From NCBI RefSeq assembly GCF_000376785.1, contig NZ_AQXX01000142.1:124001-188000 (forward strand): 64,000 nt of DNA, written 5' to 3'. This document shows positions 37,312 through 46,757 of this stretch, piece after piece. Position numbers and translations under genes: made by a program. Under the pieces are notes generated by a model. That model saw only the letters and a list, made by a program, of their open reading frames with translations. It made no database searches and was not told where the DNA came from. This stretch comes from Hahella ganghwensis DSM 17046. Lineage in GTDB: Bacteria > Pseudomonadota > Gammaproteobacteria > Pseudomonadales > Oleiphilaceae. Positions within the stretch are counted from its first letter, which is position 1, and each line of letters begins with the position of its first letter.

Positions 37312-37601
37312 AGCATCCTCCTCGCTATGGGAGTGCCACCTGCGATCAAGGCGACGCCTCCTGCCGCTTATGGAACTTATTATCAGCCCGTGATCCCCTG
37401 TTCCTCCTGATCATATCCAACGCTTCCTGAGGACACCTTGAGATAAGATGAACAGCCGGGCCTATATGAAAACGTAGACGATGTTTGTCATTACGCAACA
37501 AAGTATTGTCTGATTAGGGCCTGTTCAGCCGAGAATTTTTCGAAAAGGAAAAACGCTCTCTTTCCGATTAAACAGACCGCCTTAACAAACGGGGCCAATA
37601 G

Positions 37602-38072
37602 TCAAACTTGACCAGGTGTCATTATCATACCGATGTGAGGAATACCGTCTTCGTCATAGGGCTCAGACACCGCATGGAAACCAAATCCAGAGTAAAATTT
37701 TTCCAGGTAGAGCTGGGCAGAAATTTTAACCGGCAGCCCTGGGTATAACGCCGCCAGGATCTCCAAGGTTTTTGCAATCAATGTTTTGCCTAGGCCATTC
37801 CCTCTCGACTCTGCCGATGTCAGCACCCGACCGAACGACACCTGATCATATGAGAATCCGGGAGAAAGAATGCGCAGATAGGCATGAATCCGATGCTCAT
37901 TCTGAGCATCGCAACGGGTCGCGAAAAGATGGCCGGAGACCTTATCCAGATCATCAATATCGGGGTAAACACAATTTTGCTCCACGATAAAAACTTCCTG
38001 CCGGACTTTCAGAATCTCAAACAACTCTTCGGCCGATAATTCTTTATAGGATTTATACTTCCACTCATACAT
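37602..38072 (-). CDS. ElaA-like GNAT acetyltransferase
   Basis: 156 residues from ATG at 38072 with GGAG nine bases upstream. It begins YEWKYKSYKELSAEELFEIL and has LKVRQEVFIVEQNCVYPDID, the ElaA family signature. The acetyl-CoA loop is ESRGNGLGKTLI; EKFYSGFGFHAVSEPYDEDG closes the fold. Acyl acceptor unknown. It is divergent from the secreted repeat-protein gene. An upstream in-frame codon at 38144 is unlikely as the start. Confidence 0.85.
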   Translation of the reverse strand: MYEWKYKSYKELSAEELFEILKVRQEVFIVEQNCVYPDIDDLDKVSGHLFATRCDAQNEHRIHAYLRILSPGFSYDQVSFGRVLTSAESRGNGLGKTLIAKTLEILAALYPGLPVKISAQLYLEKFYSGFGFHAVSEPYDEDGIPHIGMIMTPGQV

Positions 38073-38364
38073 ACCAGTGACTCCAGAAAGATTTTCATCA
38101 GGATAATCGCAGCTGACAGAACCAACCACCTCCGATCCATCCATTTGTCATACCGCCTCAGTTATCCCATCAGCACGATTTATCCAAACAATTCAATCTA
38201 ACAAAGCTGACGATCCAAGTGTTTTCTCATAACGACTTCGGTTCCATCGGTCACCAGCCGCACCAAATGTGACAACCGTTCTTTTTAGATGAGTGTTGAT
38301 CAGTTTTTTCTACTAAAAACTTTCCAAAACATTACCATTTTGTGAACTAACCTTAATTTTGCTG
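38073..38364. other. Divergent intergenic region
   Basis: About 290 bases, AT-rich near 38300-38360, with no open frame I would defend. It should hold promoters for the ElaA gene and the repeat-protein gene. Confidence 0.5.
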
Positions 38365-38391
38365 GAAGTCCGACAGGAGAATCCGGACTTC
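38365..38391 (+). promoter_or_regulatory. Leader hairpin of the DUF11-repeat gene
   Basis: GAAGTCCG and CGGACTTC pair perfectly around an 11-base loop, 38 bases before the ATG at 38430. A leader structure or operator; role unknown. Confidence 0.35.
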
Positions 38392-38429
38392 GTCAGGAGT
38401 AGTAAACATACGCTTAGAAGGAATTAGAT

Positions 38430-40547
38430 ATGGATTCAGTACGAGCATCAACAGGAGTACCCCATAAAAGGAAGTTTTTCACCGGAGCGCTTTTAATTGC
38501 CAGCTCCACACTTTTCACCCACCCCACTCTGGCCCAGGACCAAGTAGACGCCAACTGCATGGAGGAAACCACAGGTTTCAGCGTCCAGTGTTCCGCTAAT
38601 GATATCCAGATAGCGGGAGTCGCCACCAATCCCGACGGCACTTACCAATTGGAAATCCTTGATGACGGTTGCGCCTATCAAGGCGACACAGTGGAATTCA
38701 CCGCAACATTTGACTTGGTCACCACAGCAAAAGAACGTCATGACATCGGCATCTACTTTGTCACTGACGGCGACCCTCAGCAGGATGGCGCTATCAGTGG
38801 CGCATGCAACATCTCCACTTTACCCTACCAGCCGGATCCTCCCTGGCTTGATCTGGATGGTACCAACGACCCGTTTCCTGGAACCTCTGGCCCTTCTGGC
38901 GTACAGGACACCTGCGGGGACATTGACAAACCCGACCACAACCCATTACACCCAACGATCACATTAACGGCTGTATGTACAGACCCAGATGAAGACGGCA
39001 AGCTGAACCTTCCCTACTGCACAAGCTGGCGTCAGTCTGGGGCCAACGAGCTTTGCCTGACCCCTACCGATGCCTTCCCAGGATCGCCATCCAAGTGTAA
39101 GTGCGATGACGGCTTCAATGTGCCAATTGATGTTCCGCCGGCTGAGCTATTGGTATCCAAAACCGCCAACCCAACTCAACTGACAGAACCCGGCGGCAAC
39201 GTCACCTTCTCTGTATCTGTCACCAATGTTGGTATTGATCCCAGCAACTCTGTCTACCTCAACACATTGACTGACGATATTTACGGCGACATCACTCTCG
39301 CCGGTCACGACGGTATTGTGAGCACCACTTGTGCGGTACCACAGACCATTCCGGCAGATGATCGCAACCCAGGCGGCATAGACACCTATTCCTGCCAGTT
39401 CACAGTTGCGTTAAGCGGCAACGCCAATGACGTTGAAACAGATACAGTAACTGCAACAGGGACTGACACTAACGGTTACAACCTGTCCGGTAGCGACACT
39501 GCCACGGTGACCATCCTGGACTCCCTGCCGAACCTGGAGCTCATCAAAACAGCAACGCCAACCCAGGTGCCTGAACCAGGTGGCCAAGTCACTTTCTCGG
39601 TCACAATCAACAACACCAGTGCCGCCAGCAGCGACCCCATCACCATCAACTCGCTGATAGATAACATCCATGGCGACCTTAATGGTCAGGGAACCTGCAT
39701 GTCTGGCGCCACTATCGCTCCCGGACAAAGCTACTCCTGTGAATTCACAGCCAATGTATCTGGGAATTCCGGTGATTCGGAAACTGATACCGTCACCGCC
39801 TCCGGCACCGATGATGAAGGAAATCCTGTCAGCGCCAGCGATTCAGCCACTGTGATTGTGCTGAATGTCCCGTCTGATATCAACATGACCAAAACTGCTC
39901 TGCCTGTTCAGGTCTACGAGCCAGGTGGGAATGTCACCTATACCTATACCATCACCAACACCTCAGTGGTTGATACAGTGACCATCAATGTATTAACGGA
40001 TGACAAGCTGGGTGATCTTAATGGTCAGGGTGACTGCTCTGTTCCGCAAGAGATTGTGCCAGGGGGAACCTATACCTGTTCAGTCACCACGATAGTCAGT
40101 GGTAACGCCAACACGTCAATCACCAACGTGGTCACTGCCACCGGTGTGGATGATGATAATGATCCTGTGTCTGCCATGAGCGATGCCACGGTCAATATCG
40201 AGAACACCCCGCCAGCGGCCAGTATCACCAAATCTGCCATCATGGCATTGGTAACTTATGAAGTAACAGTCACCAATGACTCGGATGCGGAATCTCTGAC
40301 GGTTTCCAGCTTGATGGACGACATGTTCGGCGACATTACCATGATTCAGGGCGATGTTTACTCCACCACCTGCTCGGTACCACAGGTACTACAACCGGCG
40401 ACGCAGGCAGGCGACAGTTATACCTGCACCTTCGACGCACTGGTTGACACTGCGACACACACCAATACGGTGACTGCAACCGTGGAAGATGATGATGGCT
40501 CAGCACCCGTCACACCACAGGCCAGCGCTACGGTAACGCTACAGTAG
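38430..40547 (+). CDS. Secreted protein with four DUF11-like repeats
   Basis: 705 residues. Signal peptide (FTGALLIASSTLFTHPTLAQ). A unique Cys-containing region (about 37-233) precedes four repeats of roughly 110-130 residues starting near 235, 367, 482 and 596. The first three open with the pattern KTAxPxQxxEPGGxVT and the fourth is a shorter variant without EPGG; all share a later TVTATGxD. This is the DUF11/conserved-repeat beta-sandwich style of surface and adhesion proteins. It has no LPxTG, autotransporter or PEP-CTERM tail, so export beyond the periplasm is uncertain. Confidence 0.8.
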   Translation: MDSVRASTGVPHKRKFFTGALLIASSTLFTHPTLAQDQVDANCMEETTGFSVQCSANDIQIAGVATNPDGTYQLEILDDGCAYQGDTVEFTATFDLVTTAKERHDIGIYFVTDGDPQQDGAISGACNISTLPYQPDPPWLDLDGTNDPFPGTSGPSGVQDTCGDIDKPDHNPLHPTITLTAVCTDPDEDGKLNLPYCTSWRQSGANELCLTPTDAFPGSPSKCKCDDGFNVPIDVPPAELLVSKTANPTQLTEPGGNVTFSVSVTNVGIDPSNSVYLNTLTDDIYGDITLAGHDGIVSTTCAVPQTIPADDRNPGGIDTYSCQFTVALSGNANDVETDTVTATGTDTNGYNLSGSDTATVTILDSLPNLELIKTATPTQVPEPGGQVTFSVTINNTSAASSDPITINSLIDNIHGDLNGQGTCMSGATIAPGQSYSCEFTANVSGNSGDSETDTVTASGTDDEGNPVSASDSATVIVLNVPSDINMTKTALPVQVYEPGGNVTYTYTITNTSVVDTVTINVLTDDKLGDLNGQGDCSVPQEIVPGGTYTCSVTTIVSGNANTSITNVVTATGVDDDNDPVSAMSDATVNIENTPPAASITKSAIMALVTYEVTVTNDSDAESLTVSSLMDDMFGDITMIQGDVYSTTCSVPQVLQPATQAGDSYTCTFDALVDTATHTNTVTATVEDDDGSAPVTPQASATVTLQ

Positions 40548-40570
40548 AGCCGGCTTCACCTTAAAAACAA

Positions 40571-40596
40571 ACAGGGCCGGAGAAATCCGGCCCTGT
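40571..40596. terminator. Intrinsic terminator, stronger toward the minus strand
   Basis: ACAGGGCCGGA, loop GAAA, TCCGGCCCTGT, a perfect 11-bp stem between convergent genes. On the minus strand it is followed by TTGTTTTTAA, so it best terminates the gene at 40668; for the plus strand the T-run is absent. Confidence 0.8.
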
Positions 40597-40667
40597 TCAG
40601 AATAGACATTACATCACCCGGTGCTTCTCACCATTGCAGCAGAAAACCGGTTGAACAAACACCAGCA

Positions 40668-41696
40668 TCAAAAGTCGCTCTTTGACAGACTTGGTGCCTC
40701 CCCCAGCGCAAAGGCTTTTGCTTCGTCAAGGTCGCCACCGTAACCATTCCAATACCAGTGAACTTCTTCAATATTGTCACCGAGGGTCATCAGTTCTTTT
40801 CTAAGAATCTCCTTGTTTTCCACCAACCAAAACCAATAAGCGGCATGATGCCGGGCAAGTACCGAACAAGAAGAATCTTTATGCCTCTCTGATCCAAGAG
40901 ACTTCTCATAAGCCATGACGGCATGGGATAATATGTATTCTGAGTGGATAAATTTCTCGGCTTCTTCTGGCTGTTCTTCGAAAAGCTCAAAGTATCTCCA
41001 GTACTCATAGTAGGCTTTGAAGAGAATAACAGGTAACTCAGAACCTTCCTCTGCGTCTTCAACGACACTTTCAGCAAACTCGACCATTTTGACATTATCC
41101 CCGCCCCACTTTTTAGACAAGGCAAGTATCATATACATGTGAGCGGCCCAGTTATTTTTATCCCTCGCTATCGCTTTCTCAAAATAGTGTTCGCGAACCT
41201 CCATTTCATCTGAATACCAGGTGGACACCTTTATAAGATAAGCCCAGGGTGTAGGATCCTCTGGATATACTTCAGCGCATCTGGTCAATATAACCCGGGT
41301 TTTATCCAGCCTTTCGAAGAACGTTTCCCATCTACTCCGAGAGACTTCATGTCCTCGCCCATCTCCTCTGGCCTCCCATGCCCACTCGAGCAGGCGCGCC
41401 CCATAGCACAACAAAGCATCAGCAGACTGTGGCTCAGCATCCACCCAGTCTTCCAATGCCTTCATTGGAAACAGCCGGGAAATACTAACACTGACAAAGT
41501 ACCGGTCTTCGAACGACTTGCTTCGGCTCATCAGGTCTCTTAAGCCAGAAAAACCATCCCCTTGAGTCAGTACTTTGTAAACCTCCGCATTTCCATAGGA
41601 ACATTGGCGTGCCTCTGCCTTTCGTTTGTAGGGTTTTAAATAAAAACCAACCGCGGCAGAGAGCACCAGAACCACAATAATTAAAAAATAAATCAT
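40668..41696 (-). CDS. Membrane-anchored TPR-like protein (DUF4034-like)
   Basis: 342 residues. One N-terminal membrane helix (IYFLIIVVLVLSAAVGFYL), then a helical repeat-like body: EDPTPWAYLIKVSTWY, VREHYFEKAIARDKNNWAAH, LSHAVMAYEKSLG. Tetratricopeptide-like arrays of this kind bind other proteins. I recall DUF4034 as the nearest family but cannot verify it. Probably cytoplasmic or periplasmic depending on helix orientation. It ends at a terminator shared with the convergent gene. Confidence 0.6.
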   Translation of the reverse strand: MIYFLIIVVLVLSAAVGFYLKPYKRKAEARQCSYGNAEVYKVLTQGDGFSGLRDLMSRSKSFEDRYFVSVSISRLFPMKALEDWVDAEPQSADALLCYGARLLEWAWEARGDGRGHEVSRSRWETFFERLDKTRVILTRCAEVYPEDPTPWAYLIKVSTWYSDEMEVREHYFEKAIARDKNNWAAHMYMILALSKKWGGDNVKMVEFAESVVEDAEEGSELPVILFKAYYEYWRYFELFEEQPEEAEKFIHSEYILSHAVMAYEKSLGSERHKDSSCSVLARHHAAYWFWLVENKEILRKELMTLGDNIEEVHWYWNGYGGDLDEAKAFALGEAPSLSKSDF

Positions 41697-41751
41697 TTCT
41701 TTGAGTCTATGCAGACAGCTATTTATTCAGCTGCAGAAGACGTGAATCATA

Positions 41752-43887
41752 CTAAATCAATGTCGTAATCACACTAATCACATCTTCTTCCGACACTGGC
41801 TTGAAGACACTTTTTGAAGTAGCCCCGGCAGCACGCAGCTTTTCGTCAATCCCAGGACGATTGGCGGGTAGTAGCATAAGGGCGGGAAGTAAAGACCAAG
41901 CCATGTGAACCCGATAGTCACTAACATACTGCAGAATGGCGTCATCCTCCTGCTCATCAGGAATATCAAGTAACACGACCACAATATGGTCGTGCTCTTT
42001 CAGGCAAGCCTTCGCTTCCGCTGGATTTGTGGCAATATAGACATCAAACCATGCAGAGGACAAACTCTGCCTGAATTGACTGGAGAATGCCGACGCCTGA
42101 CCAGCGAGCAATATACCTGCCTTACTATGGGATACTTCAGCTCCAATGGAGTTCAACTGCCCTGCGCTGGGCATCTGACCATCATAGTCACGGGCGCACG
42201 ACGACCAGAACTTACGCCCAACAACTCTGGCCGCTTCACTCACAGTTGTCTCACCGGACACGATACGCCTTGCCGCAGCACTGGGCAGCGATAGCCTGGT
42301 AGTATTCTGCACTCTCTCCAACTGATCTACGCTGACCGCACCTTCAGCAATAGCTGCCGCCATATCGCTATCTGGCTCCAGGACTTCCAAAACTGGCACC
42401 CGGCCCCGAAAGCCAGAGTAATTACAAAGCTCGCAACCATTGGCACGATAAGGAGGGGTTATATGAGTTGCCTGCCTGAAAAGCGTCTCCTCAAACGTCA
42501 GTGGCTCTGTCACCGCTTGCCTGCAATGCTCACATAATTTTCTTACCAGCCTCTGCGAGACCACCGCTGCGAGCGCATCCGCAACAACAGGTGGAGAAAC
42601 GCCGAGATCAACCAATCTGGGAACTGCAGAGATGGCATCATTCGTATGCAGTGTGGAAAAAACCAGATGACCAGTCAGCGAAGCCTGCATTGCAATCTGT
42701 GCAGTTTCCGCATCACGGATTTCACCAATCAAAACCACATCCGGATCCTGCCGGAGAATGGCACGCAAAGCTGAGGCAAACGACAAAGACTTCTCATTAA
42801 CCTCCACCTGAGAAACCCCCTGAATTTGATACTCAACCGGATTCTCAACCGTAATAATGCTGATTCCTTCTTTGTTGATTTCCGACAATATCGAGTAGAG
42901 AGTCGTGGTTTTCCCCGAACCGGTTGGACCTGTCAACAGCACTACGCCTGACACATTATTCGACAACCTGCGTAAGCTCTGAATATCAGCCAGCGCCATA
43001 CCTGAACCAGACAACCCATAGACGCTGGTTTGCTTGAGCATTCTGATAACCAGGCGCTGACCATGCTTGAGGGGTAACACCGAGAGCCGAAGATCAAAAG
43101 CATCATCACCCAATTGAATGGACATTTGGCCGTCCTGAGCAATCAGGTTGTTGGTGGGATCCATACCAGATTTGGATTTAAAGTATCGGATGATTTCCTG
43201 CGCCACCAGATGAGGCAGAATAATAATGCGTCTGAGTACGCCATCAACTCTCATTCTGACTGCCGCCCCTCCCGACAACGGCTGCAAATGGATATCAGAG
43301 GCTTTTATCTCAATTGCACGAAGCAAAAGCTCTCTGGCCAATGTCGGAATTTCCCTTCTCTCAACAGAGACTCCGCTAACCACATTACCATTTTTATCCA
43401 GCAACAATTGCCCAATAGATTCTGCTGCCTTGGTTGAAGAGACCTGATAACCAAGTGAAATTGCCTCTTGAAGCTTCGATGGTGCGGCAACAACCATGGT
43501 GAGATGACTACCGAAAGCGAATTCAAGTCGCTTACGTGCCTCTTCATCCGTAGGGTCAGCACAGGCGACCAGCACGCCGTCTTCGGTTTCATCCAGAGGC
43601 AACACAAAATCGCCCATGGCAAACCTGTACGGAAATCGCTCCAGCAGGTTTCGGTTAGCTGGCTGGAGTCTAGTGACACACTGAGTTTGCACAACCCCCG
43701 CAACCGCTTCGGCCAACTCGGCTTCCGACACCGACAATGTTTTACAGAGATACGCCCACAACTCATCCAGCGTCGATGGACAAGGACTCTTCCTGATCTT
43801 GTCGACTTCCGGATACACTTGAGAAATCAATCCCAGCAAACCGTTAAAATTACCCTGTTCTGACGACATCGACGATTGATTTGACAC
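41752..43887 (-). CDS. GspE/PilB-type assembly ATPase fused to a receiver-like domain
   Basis: 711 residues. N-terminal type II secretion E-like domain (about 15-170), then a hexameric ATPase: Walker A GPTGSGKTTT (about 315), Asp box, Walker B region DPDVVLIGEIRDAET (about 385), HLVFSTLHTND, and a tetra-Cys zinc site (CEHC about 453, CELC about 485). Residues 590-711 resemble a response-regulator receiver (VVVLLDIPDE and SVFKPVSEED) but lack the N-terminal acidic pair. It is divergent from a prepilin gene. The fused receiver would be unusual for PilB or GspE. Confidence 0.82.
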   Translation of the reverse strand: MSNQSSMSSEQGNFNGLLGLISQVYPEVDKIRKSPCPSTLDELWAYLCKTLSVSEAELAEAVAGVVQTQCVTRLQPANRNLLERFPYRFAMGDFVLPLDETEDGVLVACADPTDEEARKRLEFAFGSHLTMVVAAPSKLQEAISLGYQVSSTKAAESIGQLLLDKNGNVVSGVSVERREIPTLARELLLRAIEIKASDIHLQPLSGGAAVRMRVDGVLRRIIILPHLVAQEIIRYFKSKSGMDPTNNLIAQDGQMSIQLGDDAFDLRLSVLPLKHGQRLVIRMLKQTSVYGLSGSGMALADIQSLRRLSNNVSGVVLLTGPTGSGKTTTLYSILSEINKEGISIITVENPVEYQIQGVSQVEVNEKSLSFASALRAILRQDPDVVLIGEIRDAETAQIAMQASLTGHLVFSTLHTNDAISAVPRLVDLGVSPPVVADALAAVVSQRLVRKLCEHCRQAVTEPLTFEETLFRQATHITPPYRANGCELCNYSGFRGRVPVLEVLEPDSDMAAAIAEGAVSVDQLERVQNTTRLSLPSAAARRIVSGETTVSEAARVVGRKFWSSCARDYDGQMPSAGQLNSIGAEVSHSKAGILLAGQASAFSSQFRQSLSSAWFDVYIATNPAEAKACLKEHDHIVVVLLDIPDEQEDDAILQYVSDYRVHMAWSLLPALMLLPANRPGIDEKLRAAGATSKSVFKPVSEEDVISVITTLI

Positions 43888-43987
43888 CAGCCTGCCCCTT
43901 CCCTGAACAATGTACTAAACTATTTATGCCTTCCAGGGAAGTATAGTGGAATCCGCCGCCTTCAATATTCTAGGGAATGGAGTTGAT

Positions 43988-44794
43988 ATGAGCGCACACC
44001 TTACGAAGCATTCCAGCCAAGGCTTTACCCTGCTTGAACTGATGATCGCCATCACCATTCTGGCCATTCTCTTGACCCTGGCCATACCACGCTACGACCG
44101 ATACATGGAAAAAAGCCGACTCACTGATTTGGTGACCCGGATTGATGCCTTAAGAACGTCCGCCGCGACAGCATTCTATGCAGATGGAGTGTCACTTAAC
44201 TTCAAGCCGGTGGGCCCCGGCGCCATGCCTCTTGAACTCGAAAAATACCTTATCTCGGATTCAATGTTTTATCCGGATATCTCGATGCAGATCGTCACAA
44301 GCAACAAGACTTTCCAGCCCTTTACAGGAGGAAAAAAACGCCTGTATCTGATGCTTTCCGCACAGAACAAAGACGGGGCTGAGAAGCTGACGTTACTGAG
44401 TCAGATACTCCCCCATCATATTTGGGGCTGGTGGGGAACATCAGTCAGCATGATGGTCTCATTGCAAAATAGTGCCTGGGGAGAGCCAAAACCCACCAAT
44501 GTGTCGCCAAGCTCGACTGGAGGCGCCACTGGAGGATCAACTGGCGGACAGACAAGCTCAACGACTCTCCCACCTGCATCAGCATTACCCCCCCAGCCTC
44601 AAGGCGGACTTCAACCACCACCTTCATCCACATCGACCAAGTCCGACAGCAGCGGATCAAGTCAAACCAGTCAGGGCACCGGTTCCACAACGCCAACCTT
44701 CAGTGGCGTAAACAACCCCGCGGAATGCATCCACCCCGGGAACGGGCACGCCTATGGGCGCTGCAGACACCAGAATCATGGACACAAACAATGA
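43988..44794 (+). CDS. Type IV prepilin/pseudopilin with a Cys/His-rich tail
   Basis: 268 residues from ATG at 43988 with GGAG. The prepilin peptidase site is SSQG-FTLLELMIAITILAILL, with Glu5 of the mature chain. A pilin head domain follows. From about residue 175 the tail is Ser/Thr/Gly/Pro/Gln-rich linker, ending in AECIHPGNGHAYGRCRHQNH, which holds two Cys and several His. Such a tail is unusual and might bind metal or form a loop. Its stop overlaps the next gene by ATGA. Confidence 0.82.
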   Translation: MSAHLTKHSSQGFTLLELMIAITILAILLTLAIPRYDRYMEKSRLTDLVTRIDALRTSAATAFYADGVSLNFKPVGPGAMPLELEKYLISDSMFYPDISMQIVTSNKTFQPFTGGKKRLYLMLSAQNKDGAEKLTLLSQILPHHIWGWWGTSVSMMVSLQNSAWGEPKPTNVSPSSTGGATGGSTGGQTSSTTLPPASALPPQPQGGLQPPPSSTSTKSDSSGSSQTSQGTGSTTPTFSGVNNPAECIHPGNGHAYGRCRHQNHGHKQ

Positions 44795-45240
44795 ACGACA
44801 AACTTAATCTGGGTAATGAAATAGAGAATTCCATCAAACATGCCAATCATGCGCTGGAAAAACGCCTACAGGAAATAGAAAGCCTCCCTGCCGAAGGAAA
44901 AAGTCACAAGGGAATTGTAATGCTACTGGTTTCGCTCCTTTGCCTGTTTCTGGCATGGGAACTGAATCAGACCACCGCCAGCAAAATCGACCAGGCGATC
45001 CACCAATCCTCTATCGACCTGATACTGGAAGCCGATGGAGAGGTTTCTCATCACTTCAGGCAAACAGGCTCCCTGCCGGAGCTACTTCCCGACCAGGCAT
45101 TGGAGACACTGATCACCTACGAAAAACTGGACGAAGAGAACTATCGCCTATCGGTGACTTTCAGCGATAATCCACAATGGGTGGAGCGGAATATAAATGA
45201 CACTGTGGATATCACTGCACTATCCAGGAGGGAGCTTTAA
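44791..45240 (+). CDS. Single-span membrane protein coupled to the prepilin
   Basis: 149 residues. A charged coiled-coil-like N-terminus (IENSIKHANHALEKRLQEIE), one membrane helix (GIVMLLVSLLCLFLAWEL, about 55-72), and a periplasmic tail with FRQTGSLPELLPDQ. No family recognised. The ATGA overlap with the prepilin implies a joint function, perhaps an inner-membrane platform or minor component. Confidence 0.65.
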   Translation: MNDKLNLGNEIENSIKHANHALEKRLQEIESLPAEGKSHKGIVMLLVSLLCLFLAWELNQTTASKIDQAIHQSSIDLILEADGEVSHHFRQTGSLPELLPDQALETLITYEKLDEENYRLSVTFSDNPQWVERNINDTVDITALSRREL

Positions 45241-45352
45241 ATCCCACCTGCTTATGAACTTTTTGCGATTAGGTTTTGTCCGCGAATTAGATTATGAGAG
45301 CACAAGGTCAGATAATATCGAAACTACCCAGGACCACGGACACCCTGACCAC

Positions 45353-45613
45353 CTACCCAACCGGATCAATATCTTTCGGAAACTGTGAAAACGCTTTCCA
45401 CTTTTCATCAGAGATATCACCGATATGATTCCGGGAATTCCATATGCGGTTCAAATGTGAGTATACGTGCCCCATTTCAACCACAAACTCTTCTTCAGAC
45501 AGGCTGCCAGCCTGAGAGAGTTGAGTCGAAAGATCCTGAAGGTGTTCAATCACCTCCTCCAACTCATAAGCCAACAATGCCCACTCGACGGGGTTATCCT
45601 CAGCGTTGATCAT
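45353..45613 (-). CDS. Small acidic helical hypothetical protein
   Basis: 86 residues from ATG at 45613, six bases after GGGGA; ATG at 45625 is an alternative. Soluble, mostly helical (WALLAYELEEVIEHLQDLST, then EEFVVEMGHVYSHLNRIWNS). No recognised family. It is immediately downstream of the SGNH hydrolase gene on the same strand and probably cotranscribed. Confidence 0.5.
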   Translation of the reverse strand: MINAEDNPVEWALLAYELEEVIEHLQDLSTQLSQAGSLSEEEFVVEMGHVYSHLNRIWNSRNHIGDISDEKWKAFSQFPKDIDPVG

Positions 45614-45630
45614 TGTTTTCCCCATACTTA

Positions 45631-46260
45631 CTAAACATACAATCGACACTCTCCACTCTGAAAATCATGGACACTCAATACATGATGAATCTTTTTGGCA
45701 ATCTTAATGGAACCTTGCCCAGAGGGCTCGATTGGGGAAATAGAGGAGTAATCTTCAAAATCACGACAAACCAATCTCAGATCAATCACCGGTAATTTCA
45801 GTGCAGCCGCTTCTTCCAGAAGAATCTCATTAAATAACGCCAAAGCTGTTAAGGCCCTTTCTGTCACTTCGGGGACATGATTGTAAATCGTGCAAACGGT
45901 TAACTGAGCATTGAGTCTGACAATGGCATTCAGCATTGCGCAATAGTTAGACCGAAACTGATCAAGTATCCTGCGCAATTCATCCAACCCTTCACCAATA
46001 CTCGATACTGGCTTGTTCAATATATCCGCGACTCTTAAGGCGTCATTCCCTCCACAACTGACAACAACATGCGTGGCGCCCGCCGGAAATTTCTTCAGCT
46101 GCCCGAAAACATCCGTCGTCACACCACCATCCACAGCCAAAAGCGTGACTTGATCAACCTGACTCACCAAGCCAGTCAATCGCTCAGCAACAGACTCCCC
46201 TGCGTCGACATAGGAAGCATTATCAAAAATGGAATCACCCAACAGAACGATGTGTTTCAC
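45631..46260 (-). CDS. SGNH/GDSL-type hydrolase
   Basis: 209 residues, no signal peptide. The nucleophile block is VLLGDSIFDN (Ser10). The GGND block is seen in VVSCGGNDAL. The third block is ISPIEPSGQGSIKIA; here the usual catalytic His of the DxxH block is not evident. Other relatives show the SPIEPS-type block, so it may be a subfamily trait. Esterase or lipase activity is possible but not certain. Confidence 0.75.
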   Translation of the reverse strand: MKHIVLLGDSIFDNASYVDAGESVAERLTGLVSQVDQVTLLAVDGGVTTDVFGQLKKFPAGATHVVVSCGGNDALRVADILNKPVSSIGEGLDELRRILDQFRSNYCAMLNAIVRLNAQLTVCTIYNHVPEVTERALTALALFNEILLEEAAALKLPVIDLRLVCRDFEDYSSISPIEPSGQGSIKIAKKIHHVLSVHDFQSGECRLYV

Positions 46261-46317
46261 AACCTACGTACCACCCCTCTTTTTTTCAAAAGATTTTCAG
46301 GAGAACAACAGCACACC

Positions 46318-46554
46318 TCACTTCATTTTCGACGCCCATATCGCCAACTTGTGCTTCATCGTCACCAGAGAGACCTGATCCTCAGGCAAGGGCTGTATTA
46401 CTTTATCGTGCACCAGCAGCCGATAGATATACTCAATTTTTTCGTTGGCAGAGTCAGTTGGCTCAAATTCGACAACCCCCCGACTCTCACCGTATTTCAC
46501 ACCTTCTTCAATGGCCTTTTTTACCAGCTCTTTTTCGTTCTTGAGCTTCTTCAT
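46318..46554 (-). CDS. DUF5062-like small protein
   Basis: 78 residues from ATG at 46554, with AGGAG about ten bases upstream. It reads MKKLKNEKELVKKAIEEGVK, then EKIEYIYRLLVHDKVIQPLP and MKHKLAIW. I recall DUF5062 proteins of Vibrio and relatives with the same IYRLLVHDK stretch. Cytoplasmic, function unknown. Confidence 0.65.
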   Translation of the reverse strand: MKKLKNEKELVKKAIEEGVKYGESRGVVEFEPTDSANEKIEYIYRLLVHDKVIQPLPEDQVSLVTMKHKLAIWASKMK

Positions 46555-46685
46555 GGTGTTGAATCTCCTCTCATCCTGCGCGCCAGACTGGCTAGTGGGG
46601 CGTGCGAAAACTTCCCACATAGACACGTACTCTTTCTATCATAGCAAGCTCAACCGTCAAAGAAGAGACACTTCTCATACAAAAA

Positions 46686-46707
46686 AAAGGCCGGATAACC
46701 GGCCTTT
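46686..46707 (-). terminator. Intrinsic terminator of the DUF3103-like gene
   Basis: AAAGGCCGG, loop ATAA, CCGGCCTTT, followed on the minus strand by eight T. It lies 50 bases beyond the stop of the gene at 46758. Confidence 0.85.
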
Positions 46708-46757
46708 CAAATCGCGTACCCGAAGGCTTCGCGATTTATTCGTAATGACATTATTCG

